A DNA stretch of 64,000 bases from Pseudanabaena sp. Salubria-1 (GCA_023336205.1 JALQCR010000028.1:1-64000), one strand, 5' to 3'. Shown: positions 8,706-17,491, numbered from the stretch's first letter. Numbers and translations are program-made. Notes: generated by a model from the letters alone, not told the origin.

Positions 8706-9485
8706 TTGGTTTAAGCGCAACGCGCTATACGCTTTTTCTAAAGCTTGGGTTAATTCCTTGATTTGAATAGGTTTGCTCACATAATCTTGCATTCCTGCTT
8801 CTAAACACATCTCGCGATCGCCTTGCATGGCATTGGCAGTTAACGCAATAATCCAAGGCTTCTGGGGAAACTCAGCCACGATTCTTCTTGTAGCAGTTAA
8901 TCCATCCATTTCTGGCATATGTACATCCATCAGAATTACATCATAGTTTTGTTGACATATCGACGCTAAAACCTTTATGCCATTGGATACGACATCGACA
9001 TGATATCCTAAGCGATTGAGAAAACGAGTAGCAATTTTTTGATTGACAATATTATCTTCGGCTAGCAAAATCTTTAAAGGGAATTTGTCAGCAAAATTTT
9101 CATCGAAATGCGAAACATCTTTCTGTTTTGCTTGAATTGTAGTTTGAGAATGATGGCTACAGAGCTTTAATAAAGAATTATATAACTGCGATCGCTTAAT
9201 TGGTTTGCTCAAACATATTGTCATCGGGTCAGGGCTAAAAAAATCACAACTGAAGAAATGGGAGAGTAAAATTATTGGCAGTGAGCTTGATTGCATTCTC
9301 ATTAAATTTCTGACATCACAATTGTCACTCTTATCGCTAGAACTATCCGCATTAATAGTAATTGGAATACCAACATCAACAATTGCCAAATCAAATTTTT
9401 TGTCACTCTGTAGCCATGTAATCGCTTGCTCACTAGAGTTAGTTGCTAGTACTTCCGGCTCTTCTGGGTTCATGGGGATAAGCAC
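8697..9485 (-). CDS. Fragment 3 of the hybrid kinase: receiver domains
   Basis: 262 codons. The first 10 (from a GTG at 9485, or an ATG at 9473) come from the 134-bp element; the rest is the distal part of receiver 1 followed by a complete receiver 2. Receiver 2 has the acidic pair LLAEDN, the phosphoacceptor in VILMDVHMPEMDG and the Lys in DYVSKPI. The element happens to supply start codons in frame with the receiver, so a free tandem-receiver protein is conceivable, but no good ribosome-binding site lies at the right distance. Confidence 0.55.
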   Translation of the reverse strand: MLIPMNPEEPEVLATNSSEQAITWLQSDKKFDLAIVDVGIPITINADSSSDKSDNCDVRNLMRMQSSSLPIILLSHFFSCDFFSPDPMTICLSKPIKRSQLYNSLLKLCSHHSQTTIQAKQKDVSHFDENFADKFPLKILLAEDNIVNQKIATRFLNRLGYHVDVVSNGIKVLASICQQNYDVILMDVHMPEMDGLTATRRIVAEFPQKPWIIALTANAMQGDREMCLEAGMQDYVSKPIQIKELTQALEKAYSALRLNQNQ

Positions 9486-9598
9486 AGCTAATAGTAATCA
9501 GAATCCTCTCGGAGCAACAGTTACAGCCCTACCATGTCGCCAATAATTGTATCGACACTGTACCATTTACCCCTCAAACCCAGATGAGCCGTACTTCC
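9449..9598 (-). mobile_element. 134-bp inverted-repeat element, copy A
   Basis: The element spans 9457-9590 and is flanked by the 8-bp duplication GTACTTCC (9449-9456 and 9591-9598). The ends are near-identical inverted repeats of about 21 bp beginning GGCTC[T/A]TCTGGGTT. It interrupts receiver domain 1 of the hybrid kinase. It is identical to copy C and differs from copy B at one base. It encodes no transposase, so it is a MITE. The GGCTCTTC-type end and 8-bp duplication suggest mobilisation by an ISL3-family transposase (inference). Confidence 0.92.
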
Positions 9599-9942
9599 AT
9601 TTGTAATATTTGAGCAAATATAGTTAAGCTTTCACGACTAACGTCATTATCTTCAAGAATTAAAATGCGTTTACCGACAAGACTCAAATCCCATTCTTTA
9701 GGAATTACTGTATTGATATCAGCAACAGTAGATATCATAAAAGTAAAAGTAGAGCCTACTCCAACTTCACTTTCTACAGACATTTCGCCGCCCATCAGTA
9801 AAGTTAATTGATTAGCGATCGCTAGCCCCAGCCCAGTGCCACCATATTGGCGAGTTGTGGATGAGTCTATCTGGCTAAAAGGCTGAAATAGGCGATCAAA
9901 ACGGTCTTTTGGGGGCTCTTCTGGGTTCATGGGGATAAGCAC
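9574..9942 (-). CDS. Fragment 2 of the hybrid kinase: ATP lid and start of receiver 1
   Basis: The open frame runs from element copy B to a stop inside copy A. Kinase-derived sequence is only 9591-9913: the distal HATPase with F-box and G2 box (RLFQPFSQIDSS, GGTGLGLAI) and the first 26 residues of receiver 1 (ILILEDNDVSRE). It cannot fold as a full ATPase or receiver and is most likely not functional. Confidence 0.5.
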   Translation of the reverse strand: MLIPMNPEEPPKDRFDRLFQPFSQIDSSTTRQYGGTGLGLAIANQLTLLMGGEMSVESEVGVGSTFTFMISTVADINTVIPKEWDLSLVGKRILILEDNDVSRESLTIFAQILQMEVRLIWV

Positions 9943-10054
9943 AGCTAATAGTAATCAGAATCCTCTCGGAGCAACAGTTACAGCCCTACCATGTCGCCAA
10001 TAATTGTATCGATACTGTACCATTTACCCCTCAAACCCAGATGAGCCTTTTGGG
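9907..10054 (-). mobile_element. 134-bp inverted-repeat element, copy B
   Basis: The element spans 9914-10047, flanked by the duplication TTTTGGG (9907-9913 and 10048-10054), 7 bp here against 8 bp at the other copies. It interrupts the HATPase domain of the hybrid kinase just after the DTGIGIP box. It has the same orientation relative to the host gene as copies A and C. Confidence 0.92.
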
Positions 10055-13000
10055 ATGCCAATACCAGTATCTTTAACTGCAAATAGTAATTGATAATTTT
10101 GATGTTGCTGATCAATTTCTTTTACAGATACTCTCAACGTTACAGCCCCTTGAGATGTAAATTTAACGGCATTACTCAACAGATTAACTAATATTTGTCT
10201 TAAGCGTGTTATATCACTAACAACCCATTCAGGCACATCAGTATCTATGCAGTAGGCTAGCTCAATCCCTTTATTAATTGCACTAGAAGCTAAAAGATCT
10301 AGGGACTCTTCAATGCAATGTCGTAGGATAAAGGAATGTTTCTCTAAAATTAATTTCCCCGATTCTATTTTTGAGAAGTCGAGAATATCGTTAATAATTG
10401 TGAGTAAATTATCTCCACTTAATCTCACAATTTCTGCAAATTCCTGTTGATCAGCATCAAGTTCTGTATCTAACAATAAACTGGTCATACCAATCACCGC
10501 ATTCATCGGTGTGCGAATTTCATGACTCATCGTCGCAAGGAACTCACTCTTAGCACGATTAGCCGTTTGGGCTGATTCCATTGCTTGCAACATTGCCATT
10601 TTTGCTTGCTGGCGTTCTAGGTGCATGGCGAGAGAAGAGACCGAAATTTTCAATAGGCTCACTTCCACAGAATCACGTAAGCGATCGCACAGGTAGTCAT
10701 GGAAGCTTAAAAAGCCCCAAAATTTACCACTAACAACAATAGGCATCATTAAGATTGAGTGAAGATTTTTAACTGTTAATATTGGTCTCTCGGCTTCAGA
10801 AATAGTTGATAACGATTCATTGATGATCTCTCCATTAGCAAGACGTGGCAACCATTGCAAACTAATGATCATTTGCTTGAATTTAGTCTGTACTAATTTT
10901 TCAGGGTGGCTTATATTTTTATCAAACCAAACAGAATGCAAGTTGAGTTCGGGTTCATCAAATTGCTGACCCTCACAGACAAATAATTTAATACTTGAAA
11001 AATCAGAAGCTTTGCCCAGTATTCCTAAAATATTGCCATATTCCTGATTGCTGACATTTTCGGCGAGTAGGCAGCGCTGAATCTCGACGAGCATAGTGAG
11101 ATAGCTTTCTCTTTTTTCCAACGCCGCGATCGCAAGTTTTCTCTCAGTAATATCATTATTTGTTCCGACCATGCGAATCGGTTCATCTTGTTCATTCCAC
11201 AAAGCTTTGGCTTGAGTTGCTATCCATTTATAACTGCCATCCTGACAGCGAAGTCGATATTCAGTTATATATTGATCAATTCGATGGGCGAAGTAATCTT
11301 CTTGTATCTGTAAAAGGCGATCTCGATCTTCTGGATGAATCAAATCTACCCAATCAACTGGGTTTTCATTGTCAATACTGGGGCTCATACCTAACATTGT
11401 GCGCCAACGATCTGAGCGAAATGTGACTCCAGTTTTGATATTCCAATCCCAAATACCATCATCAGCAGCTTGGCTCGCGAGCTGCCATCGTTCTTCACTT
11501 TTAAGGAGTTCAGCTGTACGTTCTTGGATGCGGATCTCTAGGCTTTGATTTACTTCTTCTATTTCATGAAACTTCTCTTGGAGAGCGATCGCCATAACTT
11601 GGAAGTTATAGCCAAGGGCATCAATTTCCTTCAGATTGCTAGATTTCCAAGCAAAGTCATTATCTACTGCAAGATCTTGTTGGAGATCTGTGGTCAATCT
11701 CATCAATTTAGCGATCGGGCTTGCAAACCTGCGGCTAAGGAAATTTGCAGCTAACGTGGCTGGCAAAATAATTGCCAGTAAAATAGCGAGAATTTTGGTA
11801 TGCAGTTTTTCAAGGACATCAATGTATGGAATTGGCGACAAACGTACAGCTAGACTCCAAGGGATCTCCTTATTGATCGTAACTTGCTGTAAATAATAGG
11901 ACTTACGCCAGCGCGTCATGGCTGACAGTCCTTTTGTAGTTGGGAACCATTGGAACTGATCAGTCCCAATAGCGTGAATTTCTCCGCCCTGAGCCAAATC
12001 AAAAAACTGTCCCGTTTGGAAATCTGGAGAAGTACTAGAAATTATTTTATTCTGACGATCAAGGACAAAAGCCTCAGTCTTCCATGTTTTTGATTTTTCA
12101 ATTAAAAAGTTTTTAATATGAGAGAGATCCAAAGCTGCAAAAATGATGCCATTAAAGCGATTGTTCATGAAGATTGGAACGGCAACATCGATATGCGAAT
12201 CAGGAGTGATTTCATCAGTATGGATATCCCCAAAAGCAATGCTCAAAGAAGATTTAACCTGCTGAAAGATATCTTCTTTAAGCATTGCTTTACTGAGACT
12301 AGCTCTGGCTGAATCAGAAACATTAGGAAAAGCAGTCAAAATATTTCCTTCGGCATCCGTAGTATAGATATAGAGAAACGTTGACGTGGCTTTACCTAGG
12401 GTAGTAGTAGCAAACTGTAATCGTTCTAGATTCTGCGTATCGGAACTGATTGCGGCGAGCTCTCGCAAGATCTGTGAGTTACTTTGATGCCAAAATTTTA
12501 GATCTGAGCTAAGGGAAGAAGTACTTGCACGCAATTGACTATCAATTTCAAGGTTAATATTCTGTAAAGATTGCGCCCCTGTCAAAATAGCAATGGTGAA
12601 GATCGGGATAAAAACAGCGGCTAACAACAGATGAAATAACATCTGTTGGATGGTTTGTTGATTGCGATCGCCTTGCCCTTTTTGAAGCCATTGCTTTAGT
12701 GGTAGATAATTAATACATAGGCTGGCAATTAGCGCATTTAAAGCCCCATTAATTACTTGTTTTAGAACAACTAAAACAATTGAGCTAACTCCAAACTTGA
12801 GAAAGAAATAATAAAATAGACAACATAGGGGTGTGCCTATACATAGCCAATAGGACAGCACTAGCAATACCATGTTGCGCGGTTGCTTTTGATTTCCTCG
12901 ATGCAGCCCAATACTCACCCAAAGGCTCTCTAAAATCAATAGCACTGCGGCGTAGGGCTGTCCCCACAGAAAATAAGTATAAGTACTTGCGACCGCGGAA

Positions 13001-13251
13001 ACCAACACCCCCATTGAGATCCCATAAAAATATATGGCGATCATTACAAAAATGCTACCGAACAACAAATCAACACCAAAAAACAAAGGTAGCCGAAAAT
13101 AATTTCCAAAATACCCCAGGGTTGAAAACAATAAAAATATGAACGTATATTTCAGGATAAATTTACTTGGAAACTTATCCTGAAATTCATCATTAGGTTT
13201 ACCGTTTAAAATTTTATACAGAAACCCTACAATTGGCGAGAAAAAGTTCAT
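10024..13251 (-). CDS. Fragment 1 of the hybrid kinase: sensor, HisKA, partial ATPase
   Basis: 1075 codons. The last eight residues after GIGIPK are read from the element and end at its TAA. The fragment keeps the membrane sensor, dCACHE, HAMP, PAS, GAF and HisKA domains plus the N- and G1-boxes (NLLSNAVKF, DTGIGIP), but lacks the ATP lid and G2 box. It could still be made as a membrane protein but should not autophosphorylate. The ATG at 13251 opens directly into the first hydrophobic region. Confidence 0.65.
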   Translation of the reverse strand: MNFFSPIVGFLYKILNGKPNDEFQDKFPSKFILKYTFIFLLFSTLGYFGNYFRLPLFFGVDLLFGSIFVMIAIYFYGISMGVLVSAVASTYTYFLWGQPYAAVLLILESLWVSIGLHRGNQKQPRNMVLLVLSYWLCIGTPLCCLFYYFFLKFGVSSIVLVVLKQVINGALNALIASLCINYLPLKQWLQKGQGDRNQQTIQQMLFHLLLAAVFIPIFTIAILTGAQSLQNINLEIDSQLRASTSSLSSDLKFWHQSNSQILRELAAISSDTQNLERLQFATTTLGKATSTFLYIYTTDAEGNILTAFPNVSDSARASLSKAMLKEDIFQQVKSSLSIAFGDIHTDEITPDSHIDVAVPIFMNNRFNGIIFAALDLSHIKNFLIEKSKTWKTEAFVLDRQNKIISSTSPDFQTGQFFDLAQGGEIHAIGTDQFQWFPTTKGLSAMTRWRKSYYLQQVTINKEIPWSLAVRLSPIPYIDVLEKLHTKILAILLAIILPATLAANFLSRRFASPIAKLMRLTTDLQQDLAVDNDFAWKSSNLKEIDALGYNFQVMAIALQEKFHEIEEVNQSLEIRIQERTAELLKSEERWQLASQAADDGIWDWNIKTGVTFRSDRWRTMLGMSPSIDNENPVDWVDLIHPEDRDRLLQIQEDYFAHRIDQYITEYRLRCQDGSYKWIATQAKALWNEQDEPIRMVGTNNDITERKLAIAALEKRESYLTMLVEIQRCLLAENVSNQEYGNILGILGKASDFSSIKLFVCEGQQFDEPELNLHSVWFDKNISHPEKLVQTKFKQMIISLQWLPRLANGEIINESLSTISEAERPILTVKNLHSILMMPIVVSGKFWGFLSFHDYLCDRLRDSVEVSLLKISVSSLAMHLERQQAKMAMLQAMESAQTANRAKSEFLATMSHEIRTPMNAVIGMTSLLLDTELDADQQEFAEIVRLSGDNLLTIINDILDFSKIESGKLILEKHSFILRHCIEESLDLLASSAINKGIELAYCIDTDVPEWVVSDITRLRQILVNLLSNAVKFTSQGAVTLRVSVKEIDQQHQNYQLLFAVKDTGIGIPKGSSGFEG

Positions 13252-13642
13252 TGAATAATCATTACTCTTAATTCATCTTAACTTACAGACCCGAACTAGT
13301 AATTTTTTGAAAGCATCGCAAAGCCACACTTTCAAAAAATTTGTTGTGTTTTGGTTGATCAAAAATTGCTGTAATACCATCCCCCTCTCTCAAATATTCT
13401 CCCACAACAAAAGGAGCAAAAATGAGAATTTTTGTTGCACTATAGCAACCCTAAATGATTTGTGTGTAAGTCTTCTAAGTTCAGTATGCGGACGAAGCGT
13501 AATAAGGCGGCTTGGGATCTTGCTTATCTTACCAACCTCCTTTCCCTTTGTTTTTTTATGCGGTTGCCCTACTTGACGAGAGGCGATCGCAATTGATTTC
13601 CTGAAACCAAAAATAGCGATTATTAGCTCAAATTCTACATTT
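13252..13642. other. Intergenic region between hybrid kinase and GT4 gene
   Basis: 391 bp without a convincing gene. It holds a 13-bp hairpin (13301-13341), a weaker inverted repeat around 13400-13440 (CAACAAAA/TTTTGTTG) and a HIP1-containing stretch. Short open frames here have no family features. The kinase promoter must lie in its left part. Confidence 0.5.
13301..13341. repeat. Hairpin, 13-bp stem
   Basis: Arms 13301-13313 and 13329-13341 are exact complements around a 15-nt loop. It lies upstream of the minus-strand kinase gene and downstream of nothing obvious. Confidence 0.7.
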
Positions 13643-14803
13643 CTAGAATGCGCTAACTCGAACCCATTGCTGACTCATGGTTTGCTCATAAAGGACTTCT
13701 AAGCGATCAATATTTTTTATCAACGTATAACGATCTAAAACCCTTTGCCTTGCCTTAATGCCAATAATCTTTGCCATCTCAGGATGCTCGACAAATAGTG
13801 GTAAAAGCGTACAAAGTTGAGAAGTAACTTTATGAGAATCAAGAATAATCCCTGCTCCATTCTCAATTACTTCACCATCAGCTCCCACATCCGTCGCAAT
13901 GCAAGCAACTCCACAGGACATCGCTTCTAGTAGTGATAGAGATAAGCCTTCCACCAGCGAAGGTAAGATAAATACATCCGTACCACGCAAAATCTCAATA
14001 CGCCTTTGCTCATCAGCAATATATCCCATCCAAACAATGCTGGAATCATGACCATAAAAAGTCTTTAAACCTGCTAGTAATGGACCAGTCCCAACGATCG
14101 CAAGTTTACAACCTTCAGGCATTCGACATTTGCGCCAAGCCTTTAGCAAAGCTTCGACATTCTTCTCAGCAGCTAAACGACCTTGATAGAGAAAAAGCAC
14201 ATCAGCTTTCAGTTCAGACTTAATATTGGAAGCACCTGGAGAATAGCGATCGCTATCTACACCATTGGGAATAACTGCAATTCTCGTATTGGGAACTCCT
14301 AACTTATTTAGTAGTTCTTTTTGAATATTGGAGAAAATAATAACTTGATTATAGTCGGCTAGCGATGGCGCATAAATTTGATAGGTGAGTTGCTGCGTGC
14401 TAGAGGCAAGATTCCGACGTTTCAGATCAAAGGGTTGATGAAATGTAGCTACAAGAGGTAAATCGAGTTCGGCACAAATCTCAGGCAATCGAAAATCGAG
14501 AGGAGATATGGCAAGGGATGCATGAATAATATCGGGTTTTAGCGATCGCAAAGAATCAACAAGAATCTTATTTGCCCTTAGCGAAGGAACTGTGTAAATA
14601 GTAGATTTGTAGAGAAATGGTAAAGCGACATCTTGAGTCTCTTGCGCATGTTCTTCTAGCTCTTCGTGGTCTGAATCACTTTCTGGGGCAAAATGCATAA
14701 AACTGACACGATGTCCGCGATCGAGTAACGCATTTGTAATCTCGCGACTATAGGTCACGTTGCCACAAGCAGGCGATTTTTTACCTAACCATGCAATATG
14801 CAT
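13643..14803 (-). CDS. GT4 family glycosyltransferase
   Basis: A 386-residue GT-B fold retaining glycosyltransferase. The N-terminal acceptor domain begins MHIAWLGKKSPACGNVTYSRE. The C-terminal donor domain carries LFLYQGRLAAEKNVEALLKA, the nucleotide-sugar loop LVEGLSLSLLEAMSCGVACIATDVGADGE and the family ExxxxxxxE motif. The N-terminus resembles cyanobacterial GT4 enzymes that glycosylate membrane lipids or small solutes, and a DgdA-like galactolipid role is possible, but donor and acceptor cannot be decided here. No signal peptide or membrane span is visible. It stands alone; the sequence upstream of its start runs into a doubtful assembly junction. Confidence 0.8.
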   Translation of the reverse strand: MHIAWLGKKSPACGNVTYSREITNALLDRGHRVSFMHFAPESDSDHEELEEHAQETQDVALPFLYKSTIYTVPSLRANKILVDSLRSLKPDIIHASLAISPLDFRLPEICAELDLPLVATFHQPFDLKRRNLASSTQQLTYQIYAPSLADYNQVIIFSNIQKELLNKLGVPNTRIAVIPNGVDSDRYSPGASNIKSELKADVLFLYQGRLAAEKNVEALLKAWRKCRMPEGCKLAIVGTGPLLAGLKTFYGHDSSIVWMGYIADEQRRIEILRGTDVFILPSLVEGLSLSLLEAMSCGVACIATDVGADGEVIENGAGIILDSHKVTSQLCTLLPLFVEHPEMAKIIGIKARQRVLDRYTLIKNIDRLEVLYEQTMSQQWVRVSAF

Positions 14804-14885
14804 GAACTACACCACATTATTACCACAAGGTATAATACCAAAACTAGCGGCGGTGCGAAGTGTCATCGCTATCTTTTGGAGCCAA

Positions 14886-14918
14886 AAAAATAGCTACAAC
14901 TACGTTCTAGCTATTTTT
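14886..14918. repeat. Short hairpin, 10-bp stem
   Basis: Arms 14886-14895 and 14909-14918 are exact complements. It lies 5' of a 45-bp stretch resembling the end of the decayed TpsB gene at 34.5 kb. Confidence 0.6.
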
Positions 14919-14920
14919 AG

Positions 14921-14968
14921 TTATAGCTGTCGCCATTCTTGTTAGGGTATAAAACCCAAATAGTGTGA
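14921..14968 (+). pseudogene. Remnant resembling the 3' end of the TpsB-like gene
   Basis: About 45 bp match, with a few changes, the reverse complement of 34486-34549: the last codons of the decayed outer-membrane gene (here reading VAILVRV then stop) plus the left arm of its terminator hairpin. Upstream of 13 open codons a stop occurs, so nothing longer survives. It may be a copy of a paralogue's end or a displaced hairpin-plus-flank unit. Confidence 0.4.
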
Positions 14969-15064
14969 GGGGGGGGGGGGGGGGGGCGCCCCCCAAAATA
15001 TTTTTTTTTTTTTTTTTTTTGTGCCCAAAAAAAAAAAAAAAAACCCCCCGCCCCCCCCCCCCCC
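14969..15064. other. Homopolymer-rich junction, probable assembly artefact
   Basis: Consecutive runs of G, C, T, A and C, each 6-22 bases, unlike anything else in the window. The left flank ends in one hairpin arm (AAAACCCAAATAGTG) and the right flank begins with a different, non-complementary arm (GCTACTCTTTGTTT). This fits two sequences joined across unresolved hairpin apices. Gene order across this point should not be trusted. Confidence 0.7.
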
Positions 15065-15076
15065 GCTACTCTTTGT

Positions 15077-17491
15077 TTAATACTGCAATATACTGTACTC
15101 GCCTTGAGGTAGGAGTAATGTTGACTCGATTTGACTCTTGACTAATGGGCTGACATATTCAGCATTATTTAGACATTCAATCAAAAGCTTATTGGCATCA
15201 TGATAAGTACGCAACAAATTAAGCTGGTTTTCGCTGAATTGCCATTCTTGCGAACTTTTACGGTGCTGAACGATTAAGTTTCGTAATTTTTTAGACCAAT
15301 CTAGTCCTTTAGCTTGCCACCACTTCGCAAAATTTTCTCGACTTTTATGAGGATCAGGAAATTTCTGCCGTAAAAACTGTAATCCTCTATGGAGATCTGG
15401 CTCAAGTGCACAAGCAAGCTCTATAACAGGGTGATTAGCAAAATATAAAGCCAAGTCAAGATTTAGAGCTAGATTAATCGTGTAATCTATGTCAACCTCA
15501 GTTTCCATCATATTGTCTATACCCATTGCTTTGGTGCGAGCCCGCTCCAAGGAGCGTGAATGGGCTATGTCCAGAGCACGAGCGCGATCAAGCGATCGCG
15601 TATTTTCTAAATCAATATCTAAGTACAAAGCCCGAATCGTTACCGCTTTATATGGGGTTTGAATTTGAATTGACTGTTGATTAACCCATGTCAAAAATGA
15701 CTGCAATTGTGGATCTTGACTTACCAATTCATCAATTTTGCGTTTCATCATTTTCAACATGCGATCTGCTTGTTGGGAAATGCTGACGGTCATTACAATC
15801 ACACCATGCCAACGCTTAAGATATATTCTCTCTAGCAAATACTTTTGGGCAGCAGTGGGATTGCTGTTGGCAATCCGATAGGCTGCAAGATAGTCATGCA
15901 GAGTCGTGTGGGTGAGTGAGTAAATGCCTTTAGCACATTCAACCAATAAGCTATGTTGCCACTTGAGAATCTGAAAAATCTGATCATGATCGATCTCTAA
16001 TTTAGATAAGTTGTGACTAGCTACCATACAAGCCTGAAAGTCGTCCTCAAGTTGATTGTTTTGCCATACATAACCATGGCGATCAAGTGACACGATCGCT
16101 ACATAAGATAGTAAATCTAGTTTTTGAGAAGTTGATAACGTTCGATTAGATGAACTAGGCAAACATTTAGTTTTCTCCCATTTGGTCAATAGTAGATTTA
16201 AGATTTCCTGATAAAAGTTTGTTGCTAGAGAATCACAGTTGTTAAGGACAGTACAAAGATAGGTTAGTAATAAAGGGCTACTGGCAATTTCAGCTAAGGG
16301 TTGATTTGTGGCGAGCAATTGTTGAAACTTTTCACTTTTTTTCGGGTTTTGAGGGCAAGTAGCTAGAAACCACTTATTTGCAAAAGCAGTGATTTGGGGT
16401 TCATCAAAAGGAGCTATTTCCAATGTTGAAAACGATTCAAGAATATGTCCATAGATGGGATTGCGCATAGCAATAACTGCCCGATTCCTAGGATAGAGAT
16501 CGCTAAAGCTAGATATTTTTTGGGTAATTTCTGCATGATAAATTTCTGGTAGGTCATCTAACCCATCCCACAACAATAATAATTGTCCTTGATTTAATAA
16601 TTTTTCTAATCCTTTACCATCAAAAAATTCATCTGACAAACCGTAGTTAATAATTTGATGCTTTAACCATATAAAAGGATTACCGATATCATTTAGAGAA
16701 ACAAGCGATCGCAGTGGCAAAAAAACAGGCAAATATTCGGGCAGAATTTTGCCTGAAATACAAGCCATTGCCCAGTATTTAAGCAATGTTGTCTTCCCAG
16801 AGCCTAAACCACCAACGAGCAGAATTTGTTGAGATTCCTCTAGAGCCTGATTAGCGGGGATTGTTGATGGACGGATTTTGGCTAAATAAAAGCGATCGTA
16901 TTGCTCTGGAGATACATTTGCAAAAGCTTCATCTAGATCAATACTTTGACTACTCGGCAAAACAGTGAAAATATTAGCCTCTGCATATATATCATGCAAA
17001 TAAAGTGGCATATTAATATCAATTATTCTGAGGCGATCGCATTGACGCATTAACGCAGGAGATACAGTTTTGCGGATTTCTTGCAACAATTGATTAGGCT
17101 CACTGTCTACACATACAGATGAGTTATCACTTATACCTTGATTAGTATTTTCTATGATTGAATTATCATTTGAATTTGAATTTGCGTTCAGGGTAATATT
17201 ATTAGACTTAATTGCATTTATATGGGCTTGAAGATTTGTATTAACTTTGTTTTCTACCGAATTTTCTGCCGATAACTCCTGAACAGAATTTATAGTAATG
17301 TTTAGCTTTTCACAAATTAAGCTATAGGTATTGCGATCGACGATTTCTCCATTTAGGAAATTCTCGATTAGTTGAACCGAAAGACTAAGCTCAGATGCCA
17401 GTTGGAGAGGGTTATAACCTCTAAGCGCGAGTTCATCTTGTGCTTTACTAAGAATATCCGATGGCGCTCTTAGCATTAAGGCTGTAGCCAT
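15077..17491 (-). CDS. NACHT-domain NTPase (STAND family)
   Basis: 804 residues. The N-terminus (about 10-75) looks like an XRE-type helix-turn-helix (LASELSLSVQLIENFLNGE). A linker rich in Asn (about 90-125) follows. The NACHT ATPase has P-loop LVGGLGSGKTTLL near residue 228, Walker B LLLLWDGLDDLPE near 305, and the winged-helix part including TTLHDYLAAYRIA. The C-terminus contains an Arg/Asp/Ala-rich helical stretch (LDRARALDIAHSRSLERA), not recognisable LRR or TPR repeats. Bacterial NACHT proteins include anti-phage sensors, and a defence or signalling role is inferred from family and neighbourhood only. It is divergent from the ROK gene across a palindrome. Its 3' end abuts the low-quality junction, but a normal stop is present. 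Confidence 0.82.
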   Translation of the reverse strand: MATALMLRAPSDILSKAQDELALRGYNPLQLASELSLSVQLIENFLNGEIVDRNTYSLICEKLNITINSVQELSAENSVENKVNTNLQAHINAIKSNNITLNANSNSNDNSIIENTNQGISDNSSVCVDSEPNQLLQEIRKTVSPALMRQCDRLRIIDINMPLYLHDIYAEANIFTVLPSSQSIDLDEAFANVSPEQYDRFYLAKIRPSTIPANQALEESQQILLVGGLGSGKTTLLKYWAMACISGKILPEYLPVFLPLRSLVSLNDIGNPFIWLKHQIINYGLSDEFFDGKGLEKLLNQGQLLLLWDGLDDLPEIYHAEITQKISSFSDLYPRNRAVIAMRNPIYGHILESFSTLEIAPFDEPQITAFANKWFLATCPQNPKKSEKFQQLLATNQPLAEIASSPLLLTYLCTVLNNCDSLATNFYQEILNLLLTKWEKTKCLPSSSNRTLSTSQKLDLLSYVAIVSLDRHGYVWQNNQLEDDFQACMVASHNLSKLEIDHDQIFQILKWQHSLLVECAKGIYSLTHTTLHDYLAAYRIANSNPTAAQKYLLERIYLKRWHGVIVMTVSISQQADRMLKMMKRKIDELVSQDPQLQSFLTWVNQQSIQIQTPYKAVTIRALYLDIDLENTRSLDRARALDIAHSRSLERARTKAMGIDNMMETEVDIDYTINLALNLDLALYFANHPVIELACALEPDLHRGLQFLRQKFPDPHKSRENFAKWWQAKGLDWSKKLRNLIVQHRKSSQEWQFSENQLNLLRTYHDANKLLIECLNNAEYVSPLVKSQIESTLLLPQGEYSILQY

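Larger units (their letters stand above)
8697..13251 (-). pseudogene. Hybrid sensor histidine kinase, split by two 134-bp insertions
   Basis: Removing both 134-bp elements and one copy of each target duplication (141 and 142 bp) leaves one reading frame of 1424 codons with no stop. Domains in order: N-terminal multi-span membrane sensor (about 1-190), periplasmic dCACHE-like domain (about 210-480), a further membrane helix with HAMP (about 480-545), PAS/PAC (about 585-705), GAF (about 715-870), HisKA with H-box ATMSHEIRTPMN, an ATPase domain broken at GIGIPK/DRFDRLF, a first receiver broken at QMEV/LATNS, and a second receiver with ILMDVHMPEMDG. As sequenced, the ATP lid and both receivers are separated from the kinase core, so signalling should be lost. 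No conventional DNA-binding output is visible; it would have signalled by phosphorelay. Confidence 0.85.

Noticed and set aside
9457..10047. Reading the 134-bp elements as inteins or group I/II introns
   Set aside because: They carry stop codons in the host frame, are far shorter than such introns, have terminal inverted repeats and target duplications, and lack intron or intein motifs; a MITE is the simpler reading.
13307..13576. 89-codon plus-strand open frame between the kinase and GT4 genes
   Set aside because: It begins in a hairpin arm, has no recognisable domain and lacks a ribosome-binding site.
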